From Bacillota bacterium (GTDB lineage Bacteria > Bacillota > Clostridia > Christensenellales > SZUA-584): a DNA stretch of 32,672 nucleotides. Numbering within the stretch: position 1 is the first letter of the stretch; the number at the start of each line of letters is the position of its first letter. The translations under genes and the position numbers were made by a program. Under the pieces are notes generated by a model. The model worked only from the letters and a program-made list of their open reading frames with translations, had not been told where the DNA came from and did not search any database. The stretch spans positions 1 through 32,672 of the forward strand of contig JAEWWC010000120.1 of NCBI GenBank assembly GCA_023396555.1. The letters run 5' to 3'. Below are positions 7,163 to 15,267 of the stretch, piece by piece.

Positions 7163-7567
7163 TTATTCCACCCCTTTTTCGCGGCATCGTTTGAAAGCTT
7201 CCTTGATCTCAACGATAAAATCAGGCACAGCTTCGATCAGATGTTCGACCATCGTCCTGCCCGTAACAGGCAGCAGCTGAATGTTGTTTTCATCAACCAC
7301 CAGAAAACCCACTGGGCATATTGAAACGCCGGAACTGGCGCCGCCCGCAAACGGGTGTACCTGACCCTGATTGGAGTCCTGCCCCCCCTGTTTACCTGAA
7401 GAGCCATATTCACCACCGCCCGCTACAAAACCGAATGACACTTTGGTTATCGGTATTATTGTTGCGCCGTCCGTGGAGATAACCGGATCGCCAACAATCG
7501 TATTGACGTCCACCATCTCCTTGATTTCGCTCATTGCTGTCTGCATGATATTCTCTATCGGATGCAT
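7163..7567 (-). CDS. gerW: Sporulation protein GerW/YtfJ
   Basis: The 134-residue protein starts MHPIENIMQTAMSEIKEM and carries the family signature MVDVNTIVGDP followed by a Gly-rich stretch and PFAGGASSGVS. In Bacillus subtilis YtfJ/GerW is needed for normal spore germination; its molecular action is not well defined. ATG at 7565-7567 is chosen over an in-frame GTG nine bases earlier, because the SD-like AAGGCGG spans that GTG and is correctly spaced only for the ATG. The stop codon of the DUF2953 gene also overlaps this SD, so the two are likely coupled. Confidence 0.93.
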   Translation of the reverse strand: MHPIENIMQTAMSEIKEMVDVNTIVGDPVISTDGATIIPITKVSFGFVAGGGEYGSSGKQGGQDSNQGQVHPFAGGASSGVSICPVGFLVVDENNIQLLPVTGRTMVEHLIEAVPDFIVEIKEAFKRCREKGVE

Positions 7568-7572
7568 ATTGG

Positions 7573-8142
7573 TCACCGCCTTTTATTGATTTTATAGATC
7601 ATATAACCAATAATAATATTTGCCAGAGATAAGGTGATTATGCAGTGCCCCAAAAACGAAAATAAGTGATTTTGAAACACTGGATGTGTTTTAATGACCA
7701 CTCGGTGGCGCTTATCTTTATTCAAGACCATCAGTGATCCGATGACAGAGTTCATAAGACCACAACATACAGCAGTCAAAAACGCATCATCCAGTCCAAT
7801 TGTTATTTTAATATCTATTTTATATTTTGATTTGCTATTGATGTATCCAAACAATTTGCTGCGGCCTTTCTCGTTGCTCTTTTTTTCAGGCTTATTAAAA
7901 GATTTAAAGATATCGATAATCGAAATTACCCTTTTCTCATTTTTGTCTACTGAATAAAGAGTCAATAGATCCCCAAACTCCCGACGCACTTCATATCTTC
8001 TGCGCAACACAGTAATACCCAAGGCAATCGCTGATAAGCTCCAGTGTTTATCCCGTGCTACTATAACCAGATTTATTTTCAGCAGGAGGGCGATAAGCAC
8101 AACTGCGGCAATTATAATCAGTGCAATGATAATAAAAAACAA
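7573..8142 (-). CDS. DUF2953 family membrane protein
   Basis: The 189-residue protein has an N-terminal membrane helix (about 2-22), a basic, Lys-rich middle (85-110) and a second hydrophobic helix (about 160-182). It matches DUF2953 proteins, which in Firmicutes usually sit next to gerW/ytfJ, as here. No function is established. The start is uncertain: TTG at 8140-8142 gives the full first helix but lies only a few bases from the AGAAAGG SD; no better ATG/GTG retains the helix. The TTG is inside a hairpin (8138-8169). Its codon use is more AT-rich than that of its neighbours. Confidence 0.8.
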   Translation of the reverse strand: MFFIIIALIIIAAVVLIALLLKINLVIVARDKHWSLSAIALGITVLRRRYEVRREFGDLLTLYSVDKNEKRVISIIDIFKSFNKPEKKSNEKGRSKLFGYINSKSKYKIDIKITIGLDDAFLTAVCCGLMNSVIGSLMVLNKDKRHRVVIKTHPVFQNHLFSFLGHCIITLSLANIIIGYMIYKINKRR

Positions 8143-8169
8143 CGCCTTTCTCTTAATTCAGACGTTGTT
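8138..8169 (-). promoter_or_regulatory. Hairpin over the DUF2953 start codon
   Basis: Seven bases at 8163-8169 pair perfectly with 8138-8144. The RNA loop carries the AGAAAGG SD and the 3' arm carries the TTG start codon, followed by a run of U. It could damp translation or act as a weak attenuator between scpB and the downstream sporulation genes. Confidence 0.35.
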
Positions 8170-8196
8170 ATTATTATCTAAATGGTGGGAAACAAT

Positions 8197-8715
8197 TCAA
8201 GATTCAGCAACGTTTAGCGCTGGCATTTCCTCTAATGACTTCAGCCCAAAATGGCGCAGGAACTCATCGCTCGTGATATATAATACCGGATTCCCCAGAG
8301 TCTTCTTCCGGCCTGCGCGCAAAATCAAGCCCCTCTCTATCAGCGTTGCCACAGAATAGCTGCTCTTGACCCCGCGAATTTGCTCAATCTCAAACCGGGT
8401 GATGGGCTGTTTATAGGCGATAATGGCAAGAGTTTCAACCAGCGACTGAGACAGTCTAGATTTTTTCACAGGCGCCAGCACCGCCTCGACAAATGTAGAG
8501 TATTCCGGATTTGTGCTGAGCTGCAGCTTGCTATCCAGTTTGACCAGCAGCATTCCTGCATGCTCCTGTTTCCGCTTCTCAATAATCTTATCGGCAATCT
8601 CGTTCAGTTGGCCCGGCTCGATATTCAACACAGCTGAAATTTCAGATATTTCCACTGCGTCTCCGGCCATAAACAATATGCTTTCCAGCGCGCCGATTAT
8701 TGTTTCCTCGTTCAA
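8197..8715 (-). CDS. scpB: Segregation and condensation protein ScpB
   Basis: The 172-residue protein is the winged-helix dimer partner of the SMC-ScpA condensin complex. It shows the family pattern: an N-terminal LESILFMAGDAV segment, LVKLDSKLQLSTNPEY in the middle, then LSQSLVETLAIIAYKQPITRFEIEQIRGV, and a GRKKTLGNPVLY wing. The start is TTG at 8713-8715 with GAGGAGG seven bases before it; it overlaps the scpA stop by four bases (TTGA). The coupling to scpA is the usual arrangement. Confidence 0.96.
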   Translation of the reverse strand: MNEETIIGALESILFMAGDAVEISEISAVLNIEPGQLNEIADKIIEKRKQEHAGMLLVKLDSKLQLSTNPEYSTFVEAVLAPVKKSRLSQSLVETLAIIAYKQPITRFEIEQIRGVKSSYSVATLIERGLILRAGRKKTLGNPVLYITSDEFLRHFGLKSLEEMPALNVAES

Positions 8716-9455
8716 CTGACGGCCTCCTCGACCTTTTTGGATATGTAGATCTCTTCAAAGCAGCTGTCCTGTTTTATGGAGATAAGATTTTTATGAAGCA
8801 TGTTCAGAAGCGCGATAAACGTTACGGCTACTTCCATACGGGTATACGCTTCCCCAAACAATGAGCCGAATGTCGTCATACCACACTGCCCCAATATGCG
8901 CAGTATGTACCGCGAGCGTTCCCTGATTGTGAAAGCGTCTTTCCTGATTTCCACTTCCTCTATGTGCTCATATTCTGCATCGGGCTGTCTGCCAAGCACC
9001 TCCAGGTATGCGGCACATAGGCTGTCCAGCGTGATTTGCTCAAGCTCCAGCTTTTCTTCCGGAAAACCAATCTCTTCAGGCAGCTTGTAATATGTACGCT
9101 CGGCATTGGCTTCGAGTTCTTTCATGGTTTCCGCGGCTTCTTTATATGCTTTGTAGACCTTGAGCCGTGCAATCAGTTCCTGTTCGGGATCCTCTTCCTC
9201 CGTTTCGACCTCTTCCGTAGGCAGTATCATTCGTGACTTGATATATAGCAGCGTCGCCGCCATCTCGATGAACTCGCTTGCACTGTCCATCGACAGCGAA
9301 TCCATCGACGTCACATACTCCAGATACTGTCCCGTCACTTCGGAAACGAAAATATCCTCAATGTCGATACGGGCCCGGCCAATAAGGTGGAGCAGAAGAT
9401 CCAGCGGGCCTTCAAAATGCTCTATTCTTATTTTGTACTCCTGATCGTCGATCAT
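8712..9455 (-). CDS. scpA: Segregation and condensation protein ScpA (kleisin)
   Basis: The 247-residue kleisin bridges SMC heads. The N-terminal motif RIEHFEGPLDLLLHLI and the FIEMAATLLYIKSRMILP segment are characteristic, and an acidic stretch (EEVETEEEDPEQ) precedes a helical middle and the C-terminal winged helix. I chose ATG at 9453-9455 (MIDDQEYKIR) because it gives the standard N terminus. Its SD is weak, and the gene starts one base after the stop of the M50 protease, so it probably depends on translational coupling. A longer frame upstream has no family similarity. Confidence 0.95.
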   Translation of the reverse strand: MIDDQEYKIRIEHFEGPLDLLLHLIGRARIDIEDIFVSEVTGQYLEYVTSMDSLSMDSASEFIEMAATLLYIKSRMILPTEEVETEEEDPEQELIARLKVYKAYKEAAETMKELEANAERTYYKLPEEIGFPEEKLELEQITLDSLCAAYLEVLGRQPDAEYEHIEEVEIRKDAFTIRERSRYILRILGQCGMTTFGSLFGEAYTRMEVAVTFIALLNMLHKNLISIKQDSCFEEIYISKKVEEAVS

Positions 9456-9456
9456 A

Positions 9457-10146
9457 TCATATGACACCGAACAGTGACCCGACTCCGTATATAACCGACC
9501 TGACGAGGAATGACAGCCCGGTCGAGAACCAAGGCACCGCAAACATCAGAATAATAAGTGCAATAAAACCATACCGCATGTAGTTCATAAAGAAAGCAGG
9601 GCTTTTACGCGCAATATAACCTTTCACCAAATGGTGCCCGTCCAGTGGCGGTACGGGTATTAGATTGAAAAAACACAATATCAGATTAATGGAGGCTATC
9701 TGATATAAAATGATATGAACGATACCCGTCAGTGTCAACACGGTATAGCTCGGCAGCATACCGCTGAAAACGCCGGTCAATGAGAGTATGGAAATGACTA
9801 TCAATGTGATAAGCGCTATTATCATATTCATTGACACACCGGCTAAAGCTACAAGAACATTGCCTTTTTTATAGTTCGTATAATTTCTCGGATTCGTAGG
9901 TACAGATTTGCCCCATCCAAATCCGATCAGTAAAAAGGTTATGATACCAAACAAATCAAAGTGCTTGGTCGGATCTAATGTCACACGGCCAAGATTTCTT
10001 GCTGTCGGATCACCCATTCTGTTAGCCATCCAGGCGTGCGCCGCTTCATGAAAAGATATACCAATCACGAGCGCAGGCAAAATGAACAGTAAAGATAATA
10101 AAAAGCTTTTAATATCTCCGCTAAACAAGTAGTCAAGTGGCCGCAT
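9457..10146 (-). CDS. Site-2-protease-like M50 membrane metallopeptidase
   Basis: The 229-residue polytopic protein has about six hydrophobic segments. The zinc site is visible: His33-Glu34-x-x-His37 in a first-helix SFHEAAHAW, and NLIPVPPLDG with Asp169 as the third ligand. It belongs to the small M50 group without PDZ domains (YwhC-like), common next to scpA in clostridia. The substrate is unknown. ATG at 10144-10146 has GGAG seven bases before it. It is the first gene after a strong promoter and so leads the scpA-scpB-gerW-dacF-rluB run. Confidence 0.93.
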   Translation of the reverse strand: MRPLDYLFSGDIKSFLLSLLFILPALVIGISFHEAAHAWMANRMGDPTARNLGRVTLDPTKHFDLFGIITFLLIGFGWGKSVPTNPRNYTNYKKGNVLVALAGVSMNMIIALITLIVISILSLTGVFSGMLPSYTVLTLTGIVHIILYQIASINLILCFFNLIPVPPLDGHHLVKGYIARKSPAFFMNYMRYGFIALIILMFAVPWFSTGLSFLVRSVIYGVGSLFGVI

Positions 10147-10172
10147 TTTTCAACTCCATTCCCTTTTGCTTA

Positions 10173-10201
10173 AGTATAAGTTGATGTGCTGTACTTTTCA
10201 A
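10173..10201 (-). promoter_or_regulatory. Sigma-A promoter of the M50-scpA operon
   Basis: TTGAAA (10196-10201) and TATACT (10173-10178) are 17 bases apart on the minus strand, 27 bases before the M50 start codon. Confidence 0.75.
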
Positions 10202-10244
10202 CCAGTGCTTTATGTCGAAAATGTAAACATACAGTCACTTATCT

Positions 10245-10274
10245 AAAAAGCGCACCAAACAAAGCGCGCTTTTT
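10245..10274 (-). terminator. Terminator after zapA
   Basis: AAAAAGCGC (10245-10253) and GCGCTTTTT (10266-10274) form a nine-base stem with A- and U-tracts on both sides, so it can act in either direction. It lies 25 bases after the zapA stop and before the M50 promoter. Confidence 0.75.
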
Positions 10275-10298
10275 GCTCAAACAACTTTAAAAACCAGT

Positions 10299-10655
10299 TT
10301 ACTTGTAGCTGTCGAACAGCTGGCTTCTATCCTTTTTTATCGACGACACGTTGGACCTGATGCTTTCACGTTCCATCGGCATTCCGCTTCGGGTTTTCTT
10401 CAGCTCCTCATTGAGGCTCTGATATTCCTTGCTCAAAGCGTCCAGCTGTTCCTGCAGTTTAAGCAGATCGTCCGCGATATTGATGGATGTCAGAACAGCA
10501 AGCGTGGTGGAATTTAGATTTACATACTGGCTTTTCAGTTCCGACATCTTCCGGTCAACATAGATGGCAACACGGTGTATGTATTCCTCACTCTCAAAAC
10601 CGGCCATCATATATTCTTTGCCGCAGATTTTGACCACTGTGCGCGTTTTGTCCAT
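10299..10655 (-). CDS. zapA: Cell division protein ZapA
   Basis: The 118-residue protein supports FtsZ ring assembly. Residues 1-45 form the globular ZapA head (KTRTVVKICGKEYMM, then YIHRVAIYVDRKM), and about 65-90 form the coiled coil. ATG at 10653-10655 is preferred; a GTG sits immediately before it. The C-terminal tail is basic. The gene follows pheT after 90 bases and has its own promoter and terminator, so it can be a single-gene unit. The pheT-zapA neighbourhood is common in Firmicutes. Confidence 0.9.
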   Translation of the reverse strand: MDKTRTVVKICGKEYMMAGFESEEYIHRVAIYVDRKMSELKSQYVNLNSTTLAVLTSINIADDLLKLQEQLDALSKEYQSLNEELKKTRSGMPMERESIRSNVSSIKKDRSQLFDSYK

Positions 10656-10693
10656 CACTTATCAACACCCCAATATCATATAATATTGAAGTC

Positions 10694-10722
10694 ATTATAT
10701 ACCAACATAGTGAATATTACAA
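10694..10722 (-). promoter_or_regulatory. Promoter of zapA
   Basis: TTGTAA (10717-10722) and a perfect TATAAT (10694-10699) are 17 bases apart on the minus strand, in the 90-base gap after pheT. Confidence 0.6.
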
Positions 10723-10745
10723 CAGCACACATACAAAATATTGTA

Positions 10746-13133
10746 TCAATCCCGCAATTTTGCGCCGAATTTGGCGCCCGTGGCCATCACAACGGCATCT
10801 CTGGCCTCGTTAGCCTCCTCGTCCAGCAATGTGCGGTCCTTCGCACGCAGCACGATCGTGAACGCAAGGCTCTTCTTACCTTCGCCCAGCTTCTCTCCGG
10901 TGTAGACGTCGAACAGCGCCGCGCTTTCAAAATACAGCCCCGCGTTCACACGAATGCAATCCAGCAACTCGCCCGCAGGCACATCCGCATCCACGATCAA
11001 TGCGATATCGCGCTCCACCGCCGGATATTTGGGCAGCGGCTCGTATTTGACGACGTCATCCGCCGCCTCGCAGATACGTTTCAGCCAAAGCTCGGCAAAG
11101 TAGACGCGTTTTCCGATGCCAAAGGCTGCGCTCACATCCGGATGGATTTCGCCCAGCTCTCCCAGCTTTTCGCCGCCGGCGTAAACGGATGCCTTGCGGC
11201 CCGGATGGAAGTATTCCGCCCCGTCCGCCATGTATCGCATACCGCGTATGCCGAAGGCATCGAGCAGATTTTCTACCATGCCCTTGAGCGAGAAGAAGTC
11301 CTCTTCCCCGCACAGCGCGATGCTGATGTACTTGCGCTCTTCCGGCAGCTCGTCGCCGTCGTTCGAGGGCAGATACACGCGCCCGGCCTCAAACAGCCGT
11401 ATGTCCTTCGCCTTGCGGTTCAGGTTGCCTGCGGTCACCTTAAGCATATCCGGCACCGGAGACGTACGCAGCAGCGCCTGATCCTCGCCCAGCGGGTTCA
11501 GTATGCGCACCATGCGCAGCAGCTTGTCATCAGACGGTAGATTCAGCTTTTCATAATCGGCTGCCGATGCGAAGGAATACGTGATGCATTCGTAGCAGCC
11601 GAGGTTGGTCAGCAGCCTACGCGCCTTATCGACCGTGGCTTCTTCCGAGGAATAAATGCCGCGTTTCACCGCACCCGTCATCGTCTGGACTGGAATATTG
11701 TTGTAGCCATACATACGCGCGACTTCTTCGGCGATATCGTCGCCCATCGAGATATCCCCGCGGAAGCTCGGTATGGAGCAGGTCAGTACACCGTTATCAA
11801 GCTCTGTGGGAATAAACACGCTGCGCAGGTAGCAAGCCATGTCTTCCGCGTCCAGTTCGGTGCCCAGCTTGGCGTTGATCCTGTCAGCAAAAACCGTGAC
11901 CGTCTTTGGCGTCAGGTCTGCCGAGACGATATCGATCTCGCCCGGCACGATCTCGCCCGCCCCCAGCAGCTCCACCAGATGCAGCGCTCTGTCCATCGCG
12001 TTTTTGCAGCCGGCGGTATCGATGCCCTTGGAGAAACGCATCGCCGACTCTGTCTGCAGGCCCAGCGCGCGGGATGTCCGCCTGGCGTTGCCCTGACGGA
12101 ATTTCGCGGACTCGAATATTACTGTCGTCGTCTCCGGCTTGATCTCAGAATTTTCGCCGCCCATGATGCCCGCGATGCCGATTGGCCCCTCTGCGTCGCA
12201 AATCAACAGCATATCCTCGGTCAGTGCGCGCTCCTTGCTGTCCAGCGTCACGATGGTTTCGTCTTTCCTTGCGCGGCGCACGATGATATGGCTGCCGCGT
12301 ATATCCTTGTGGTCGAACGCGTGCATCGGCTGACCCATCTCCAGCATCACAAAGTTAGTGATGTCCACGATGTTATTGATGGAGCGAACGCCAGCAGATG
12401 TCAATCGGTCGCGGAGCCATTTGGGCGACGGGCCGATTTTGACGTTCTTGACCGCACGGGCCACATAACGCTCGCACAGATCGCCGTCCTCCACCGACAC
12501 CTTAACATATTCTCCGATGCTGCCACTGTCTTCCGTATAACTGACGCCGGGCAGCTTGATGCCTTTACTCAGTGACGCGGCGCACTCGCGTGCCACGCCC
12601 AGCACCGATAGGCAGTCGGGCCGGTTTGCGCCCACCTCGATCTCGAATACCGTGTCGTTCAGGCCCAGCACCTCGCGCAGCGGCGTGCCCGGTGCATCGT
12701 CTCCCTGAAGTATCATGATGCCGTCTACATCGGCGGTCGGATAGTCCACCGCGGACAGACCCAGCTCCTGTCCGGAGCACAGCATGCCAAAGGAATACAC
12801 GCCGCGCAGCTTGCTCTTGCTGATCTTGAAGCCACCCGGCAGACTTGCGCCAATCAGCGCCGCAGGCACCAGCGCGCCTTCAAATATATTCTTCGCGCCG
12901 CAGACAATCTGCAGTTCCTCAGCACCGGTATCCACCTGGCAGATGGATAGCTTGTCGGCCTCCGGGTGTTTTTTGATGGAATTGATTCGCGCCGCCACCA
13001 CGTTCTCCAGCGAAGCACCCAGCTTTTTGAAGCCGTCCACCGCCGTGCCCGTCATGATCAGACGCTGCGCCAGCTCATCGGCGCTCAAATCCATATCCAC
13101 ATAATCGCACATCCATTTATATGGTGCTATCAT
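10746..13133 (-). CDS. pheT: Phenylalanyl-tRNA synthetase beta subunit
   Basis: The 795-residue subunit forms the alpha2-beta2 enzyme that charges tRNA-Phe. Visible parts are the N-terminal EMAP/OB-like tRNA-binding domain (about 40-150, HPEADKLSICQVD), the B3/B4 editing domain (about 205-380, with NNIVDITNFVMLEMGQPMHAFD), B5 (about 400-470) and the C-terminal FDX-ACB anticodon-binding domain (about 700-795, starting PLPKYPAVERDIALIVD). Length is normal. ATG at 13131-13133 follows AGGAGGAAC. It begins 11 bases after pheS and shares its T-box control. A small ATACAA/TTGTAT hairpin lies at its stop, but it is not terminator-like. Confidence 0.97.
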   Translation of the reverse strand: MIAPYKWMCDYVDMDLSADELAQRLIMTGTAVDGFKKLGASLENVVAARINSIKKHPEADKLSICQVDTGAEELQIVCGAKNIFEGALVPAALIGASLPGGFKISKSKLRGVYSFGMLCSGQELGLSAVDYPTADVDGIMILQGDDAPGTPLREVLGLNDTVFEIEVGANRPDCLSVLGVARECAASLSKGIKLPGVSYTEDSGSIGEYVKVSVEDGDLCERYVARAVKNVKIGPSPKWLRDRLTSAGVRSINNIVDITNFVMLEMGQPMHAFDHKDIRGSHIIVRRARKDETIVTLDSKERALTEDMLLICDAEGPIGIAGIMGGENSEIKPETTTVIFESAKFRQGNARRTSRALGLQTESAMRFSKGIDTAGCKNAMDRALHLVELLGAGEIVPGEIDIVSADLTPKTVTVFADRINAKLGTELDAEDMACYLRSVFIPTELDNGVLTCSIPSFRGDISMGDDIAEEVARMYGYNNIPVQTMTGAVKRGIYSSEEATVDKARRLLTNLGCYECITYSFASAADYEKLNLPSDDKLLRMVRILNPLGEDQALLRTSPVPDMLKVTAGNLNRKAKDIRLFEAGRVYLPSNDGDELPEERKYISIALCGEEDFFSLKGMVENLLDAFGIRGMRYMADGAEYFHPGRKASVYAGGEKLGELGEIHPDVSAAFGIGKRVYFAELWLKRICEAADDVVKYEPLPKYPAVERDIALIVDADVPAGELLDCIRVNAGLYFESAALFDVYTGEKLGEGKKSLAFTIVLRAKDRTLLDEEANEARDAVVMATGAKFGAKLRD

Positions 13134-13144
13134 ATTCGTTCCTC

Positions 13145-14173
13145 CTATTTGAACTGGGACAGAAAGCGCACGTCATTCTCAAATAGCAGCCGGATATCCG
13201 TGATGCCGTATTTGATGGACGCCAGCCGGTCTATGCCCATGCCGAACGCAAACCCCGAATACACATCCGGGTCTATGCCGCAGCCGCGCAGCACATTCGG
13301 GTGTACCATACCGCAGCCCAGCACTTCGATCATGCCGGTCCCCTTGCAGACAGGACAGCCTTTTCCGTGGCATTTGGAGCAGGTCGCATCCACCTCGGCA
13401 CTGGGCTCTGTAAACGGGAAGTGGCCGGGACGGAACTTAGTCACCGTGTCCTCGCCGTAAAACTCCTTCAGGAATACGTTGAGCGTGCCCTTTAGATGCG
13501 CCAGACTGATGCCTTTATCAACCACCAGCCCCTCCATCTGATTGAATATCGGCGAATGCGTTGCGTCCACGTCGTCGCTGCGGTATACGCGGCCGGGGCA
13601 TATCATACGGATGGGTGGCTTTTGCGCCAGCATCGTCCGTATTTGCACCGGCGAAGTGTGCGTGCGCAACACTATATCGTCGGACACATAGAACGTATCC
13701 TGCGTATCACGCGCCGGGTGGTCTTTGGGCATGTTGAGCATGGTGAAGTTGTATTTATCCAGTTCCACCTCGGGGCCGTCCATCACATCGAAGCCCATGC
13801 TCACGAATATATCGCGCATCTCATAATAGATGCGCGTCAGCGGGTGCAGACCGCCGGTACGCTGTTTCTTCCCCGGCAGCGTCACGTCCACCTTTTCAGT
13901 GACTAGACGGGCGTTCTTCTCTGCGCGTTTGATCTCGCCTATCTTCGCGTCCAACGCCTGCGTAATCTCGTCGCGCAGTTCGTTGACGCGCTTTCCGAAC
14001 TCCGGCCGCTGTTCATCCGGAATATCCTTCATGCCTCGCAGCGCGGCGGTCAGTTCCCCTTTTTTCCCCAACAGCCTTAATCTGATGGCTTCAAGATCGG
14101 CCAGCTCATCGCTGTTTTTGATTTCCTGCAGAGCGTTCTTTTCCAGCTCCTCCAGAGACAAAAACAAATTCAT
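13145..14173 (-). CDS. pheS: Phenylalanyl-tRNA synthetase alpha subunit
   Basis: The 342-residue catalytic subunit has an N-terminal coiled coil (about 1-95) and a class II core with GRVYRSDDVDATHSPIFNQMEG (motif 2, 194-215) and GFAFGMGIDRLA (motif 3, 307-318). An insertion with four cysteines, Cys265, Cys268, Cys273 and Cys276 (CxxC-x4-CxxC), probably binds zinc; this occurs in a subset of bacterial PheS. ATG at 14171-14173 has an AAAGGAGT SD. Expression should depend on uncharged tRNA-Phe through the leader at 14251-14473. Confidence 0.97.
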   Translation of the reverse strand: MNLFLSLEELEKNALQEIKNSDELADLEAIRLRLLGKKGELTAALRGMKDIPDEQRPEFGKRVNELRDEITQALDAKIGEIKRAEKNARLVTEKVDVTLPGKKQRTGGLHPLTRIYYEMRDIFVSMGFDVMDGPEVELDKYNFTMLNMPKDHPARDTQDTFYVSDDIVLRTHTSPVQIRTMLAQKPPIRMICPGRVYRSDDVDATHSPIFNQMEGLVVDKGISLAHLKGTLNVFLKEFYGEDTVTKFRPGHFPFTEPSAEVDATCSKCHGKGCPVCKGTGMIEVLGCGMVHPNVLRGCGIDPDVYSGFAFGMGIDRLASIKYGITDIRLLFENDVRFLSQFK

Positions 14174-14189
14174 CGGTTACTCCTTTCAA

Positions 14190-14250
14190 GCCGGAAACCG
14201 GCATCAATTCCTTAATAAAACATCCAATAGGTGTCCGCATTCAAGGAATT
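14190..14250 (-). promoter_or_regulatory. Two extra hairpins between T-box terminator and pheS SD
   Basis: AATTCCTT (14206-14213) pairs with AAGGAATT (14243-14250) across a 29-base loop, and GCCGGAAACCGGC (14190-14202) forms a tight five-base stem just before the pheS SD at 14179-14186. They lie after the T-box terminator, so they are present only in the read-through mRNA. Their role is unknown; RNA processing, protection of the 5' end or control of translation are possible. Confidence 0.45.
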
Positions 14251-14277
14251 AAAAAAACCTTCGCCTTGGGGCGAAAG
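14251..14277 (-). terminator. T-box-controlled intrinsic terminator
   Basis: An eight-base stem (14258-14265 with 14270-14277) with a four-base loop is followed by seven U on the minus strand. It lies right after the T-box sequence and is the terminator that the tRNA-bound leader should prevent. Confidence 0.9.
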
Positions 14278-14473
14278 TCCGCGGTACCACCCAAATGTGC
14301 CGCTGCCCTCACTGACAGCAGGCCTTGTTGCGCTGTAACGGAGCGTCCCGTCCTTTCGGCTGCTCAGCCGGCGAATGTTCACCGTCCATGCAGGCAAGCG
14401 CTTTCAGCCAAGGCGCTCTTCTCTTTTTAGCCTGCGGAGCTGAACGGTTACTGCTCCAGCTTCATCGCATGTT
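14251..14473 (-). promoter_or_regulatory. T-box leader sensing tRNA-Phe, upstream of pheST
   Basis: The canonical T-box core GGGTGGTACCGCGG is on the minus strand at 14279-14292. Stem I can be traced: lower stem GCTGG/CCGGC, a specifier loop with AGTA on the 5' side, an upper stem GTTCA/TGAAC, then GCAGGC/GCCTGC, an AGAGA distal bulge and an AGCGC/GCGCT apical stem. The specifier loop reads A-TTC-G, placing the Phe codon UUC at 14373-14375. The UGGU in the T-box implies an A discriminator base, as expected for tRNA-Phe. The leader should antiterminate when tRNA-Phe is uncharged. Confidence 0.95.
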
Positions 14474-14479
14474 GGGGAA

Positions 14480-14509
14480 ATTATAGCACAGGCGCACAAG
14501 GCGAATCAA
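14480..14509 (-). promoter_or_regulatory. Promoter of the pheST leader
   Basis: TTGATT (14504-14509) and a perfect TATAAT (14480-14485) are 18 bases apart, with a TG one base before the -10 (extended -10). The -35 overlaps the stop codon of the upstream methyltransferase gene. Confidence 0.75.
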
Positions 14510-15267
14510 GAGCGTATTTTATATATCAATATGCCCGCAGCTACCGCGGCGTTCAAACTCTCCGCCTTGCCGTAAATCGGTATACGGATGCGCGCTGTTG
14601 CCAGCTTCAATATTTCTTCGGAAATACCGCGCGATTCGTTACCTATAACAAGGCATGTATTTTCGGCGTTCAGGCCAAAATCCTGAGAACCCTTCAGGTC
14701 AGCGCATGCGATCTCATAACCCTTTAAGCGCAATTCCTCAAGGTAACTGCTAAGATTCGTCCTTATTACCGGCAGATGAAAAAGGCTGCCCATCGACGCC
14801 CGTACAGCTTTCGGAGAAAGCGAGTCGGCGCAGCCGTATGAGAGCACTACTCCGACACAGCCCGCCGCGTCCGCTGTTCGTATGATCGTGCCCACATTAG
14901 CGGGATCCGCCACATCGTCCAGCGCAACGATAAAACCGCTCATTAATTCAGCCGGCAAAGGCACGTCCGCAATAGCCGCCACGTTTTGCGGCGTCTTGCA
15001 ATCGCAGATGGCTTTCATTATACGCGGTTCAACGATAACGACGCGTTTTCCAAGGGATTCCGCCAGCGCCAAACTGCCTTTTTGATACTCAAGCGTTACG
15101 ATCAATGCCCGCAGTGTTTGCGGTGAATGCGTGAGTAACTCGTGCACACATTTCTCACCTTCAACGAGAAAAGCGCCATGCTCTTCCCGTCCTTTTTTAT
15201 CCTGCAGGCTGCGGGCCATCTTCACGAATTCGTTCTGTACGCTGCTGATCACAGAAGCGCTGTTCAT
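14506..15267 (-). CDS. TrmH/SpoU-family RNA 2'-O-methyltransferase
   Basis: The 253-residue SPOUT enzyme should methylate a ribose in rRNA or tRNA with S-adenosylmethionine. It has an N-terminal SpoU substrate-binding domain (to about residue 90, with GAFLVEGEKCVHELL) and the three knot motifs: DPANVGTIIRTADA (about 120-133), LVIGNESRGIS (about 209-219) and IPIYGKAESLNAAVAAGILIY (from about 229). ATG at 15265-15267 follows AGGAGG and overlaps the preceding stop by ATGA. Such genes upstream of pheST are common in Firmicutes (YsgA-like). The exact target nucleotide is not shown by sequence. Confidence 0.92.
   Translation of the reverse strand: MNSASVISSVQNEFVKMARSLQDKKGREEHGAFLVEGEKCVHELLTHSPQTLRALIVTLEYQKGSLALAESLGKRVVIVEPRIMKAICDCKTPQNVAAIADVPLPAELMSGFIVALDDVADPANVGTIIRTADAAGCVGVVLSYGCADSLSPKAVRASMGSLFHLPVIRTNLSSYLEELRLKGYEIACADLKGSQDFGLNAENTCLVIGNESRGISEEILKLATARIRIPIYGKAESLNAAVAAGILIYKIRS

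Noticed and set aside
10731..10746. ATACAA/TTGTAT hairpin at the pheT stop as a terminator
   Set aside because: It has only six A-T-rich pairs and no U run, and zapA has its own promoter just after it.
10575..11540. 321-residue plus-strand frame opposite zapA and pheT
   Set aside because: It is antisense to two clear genes and starts inside zapA without an SD.
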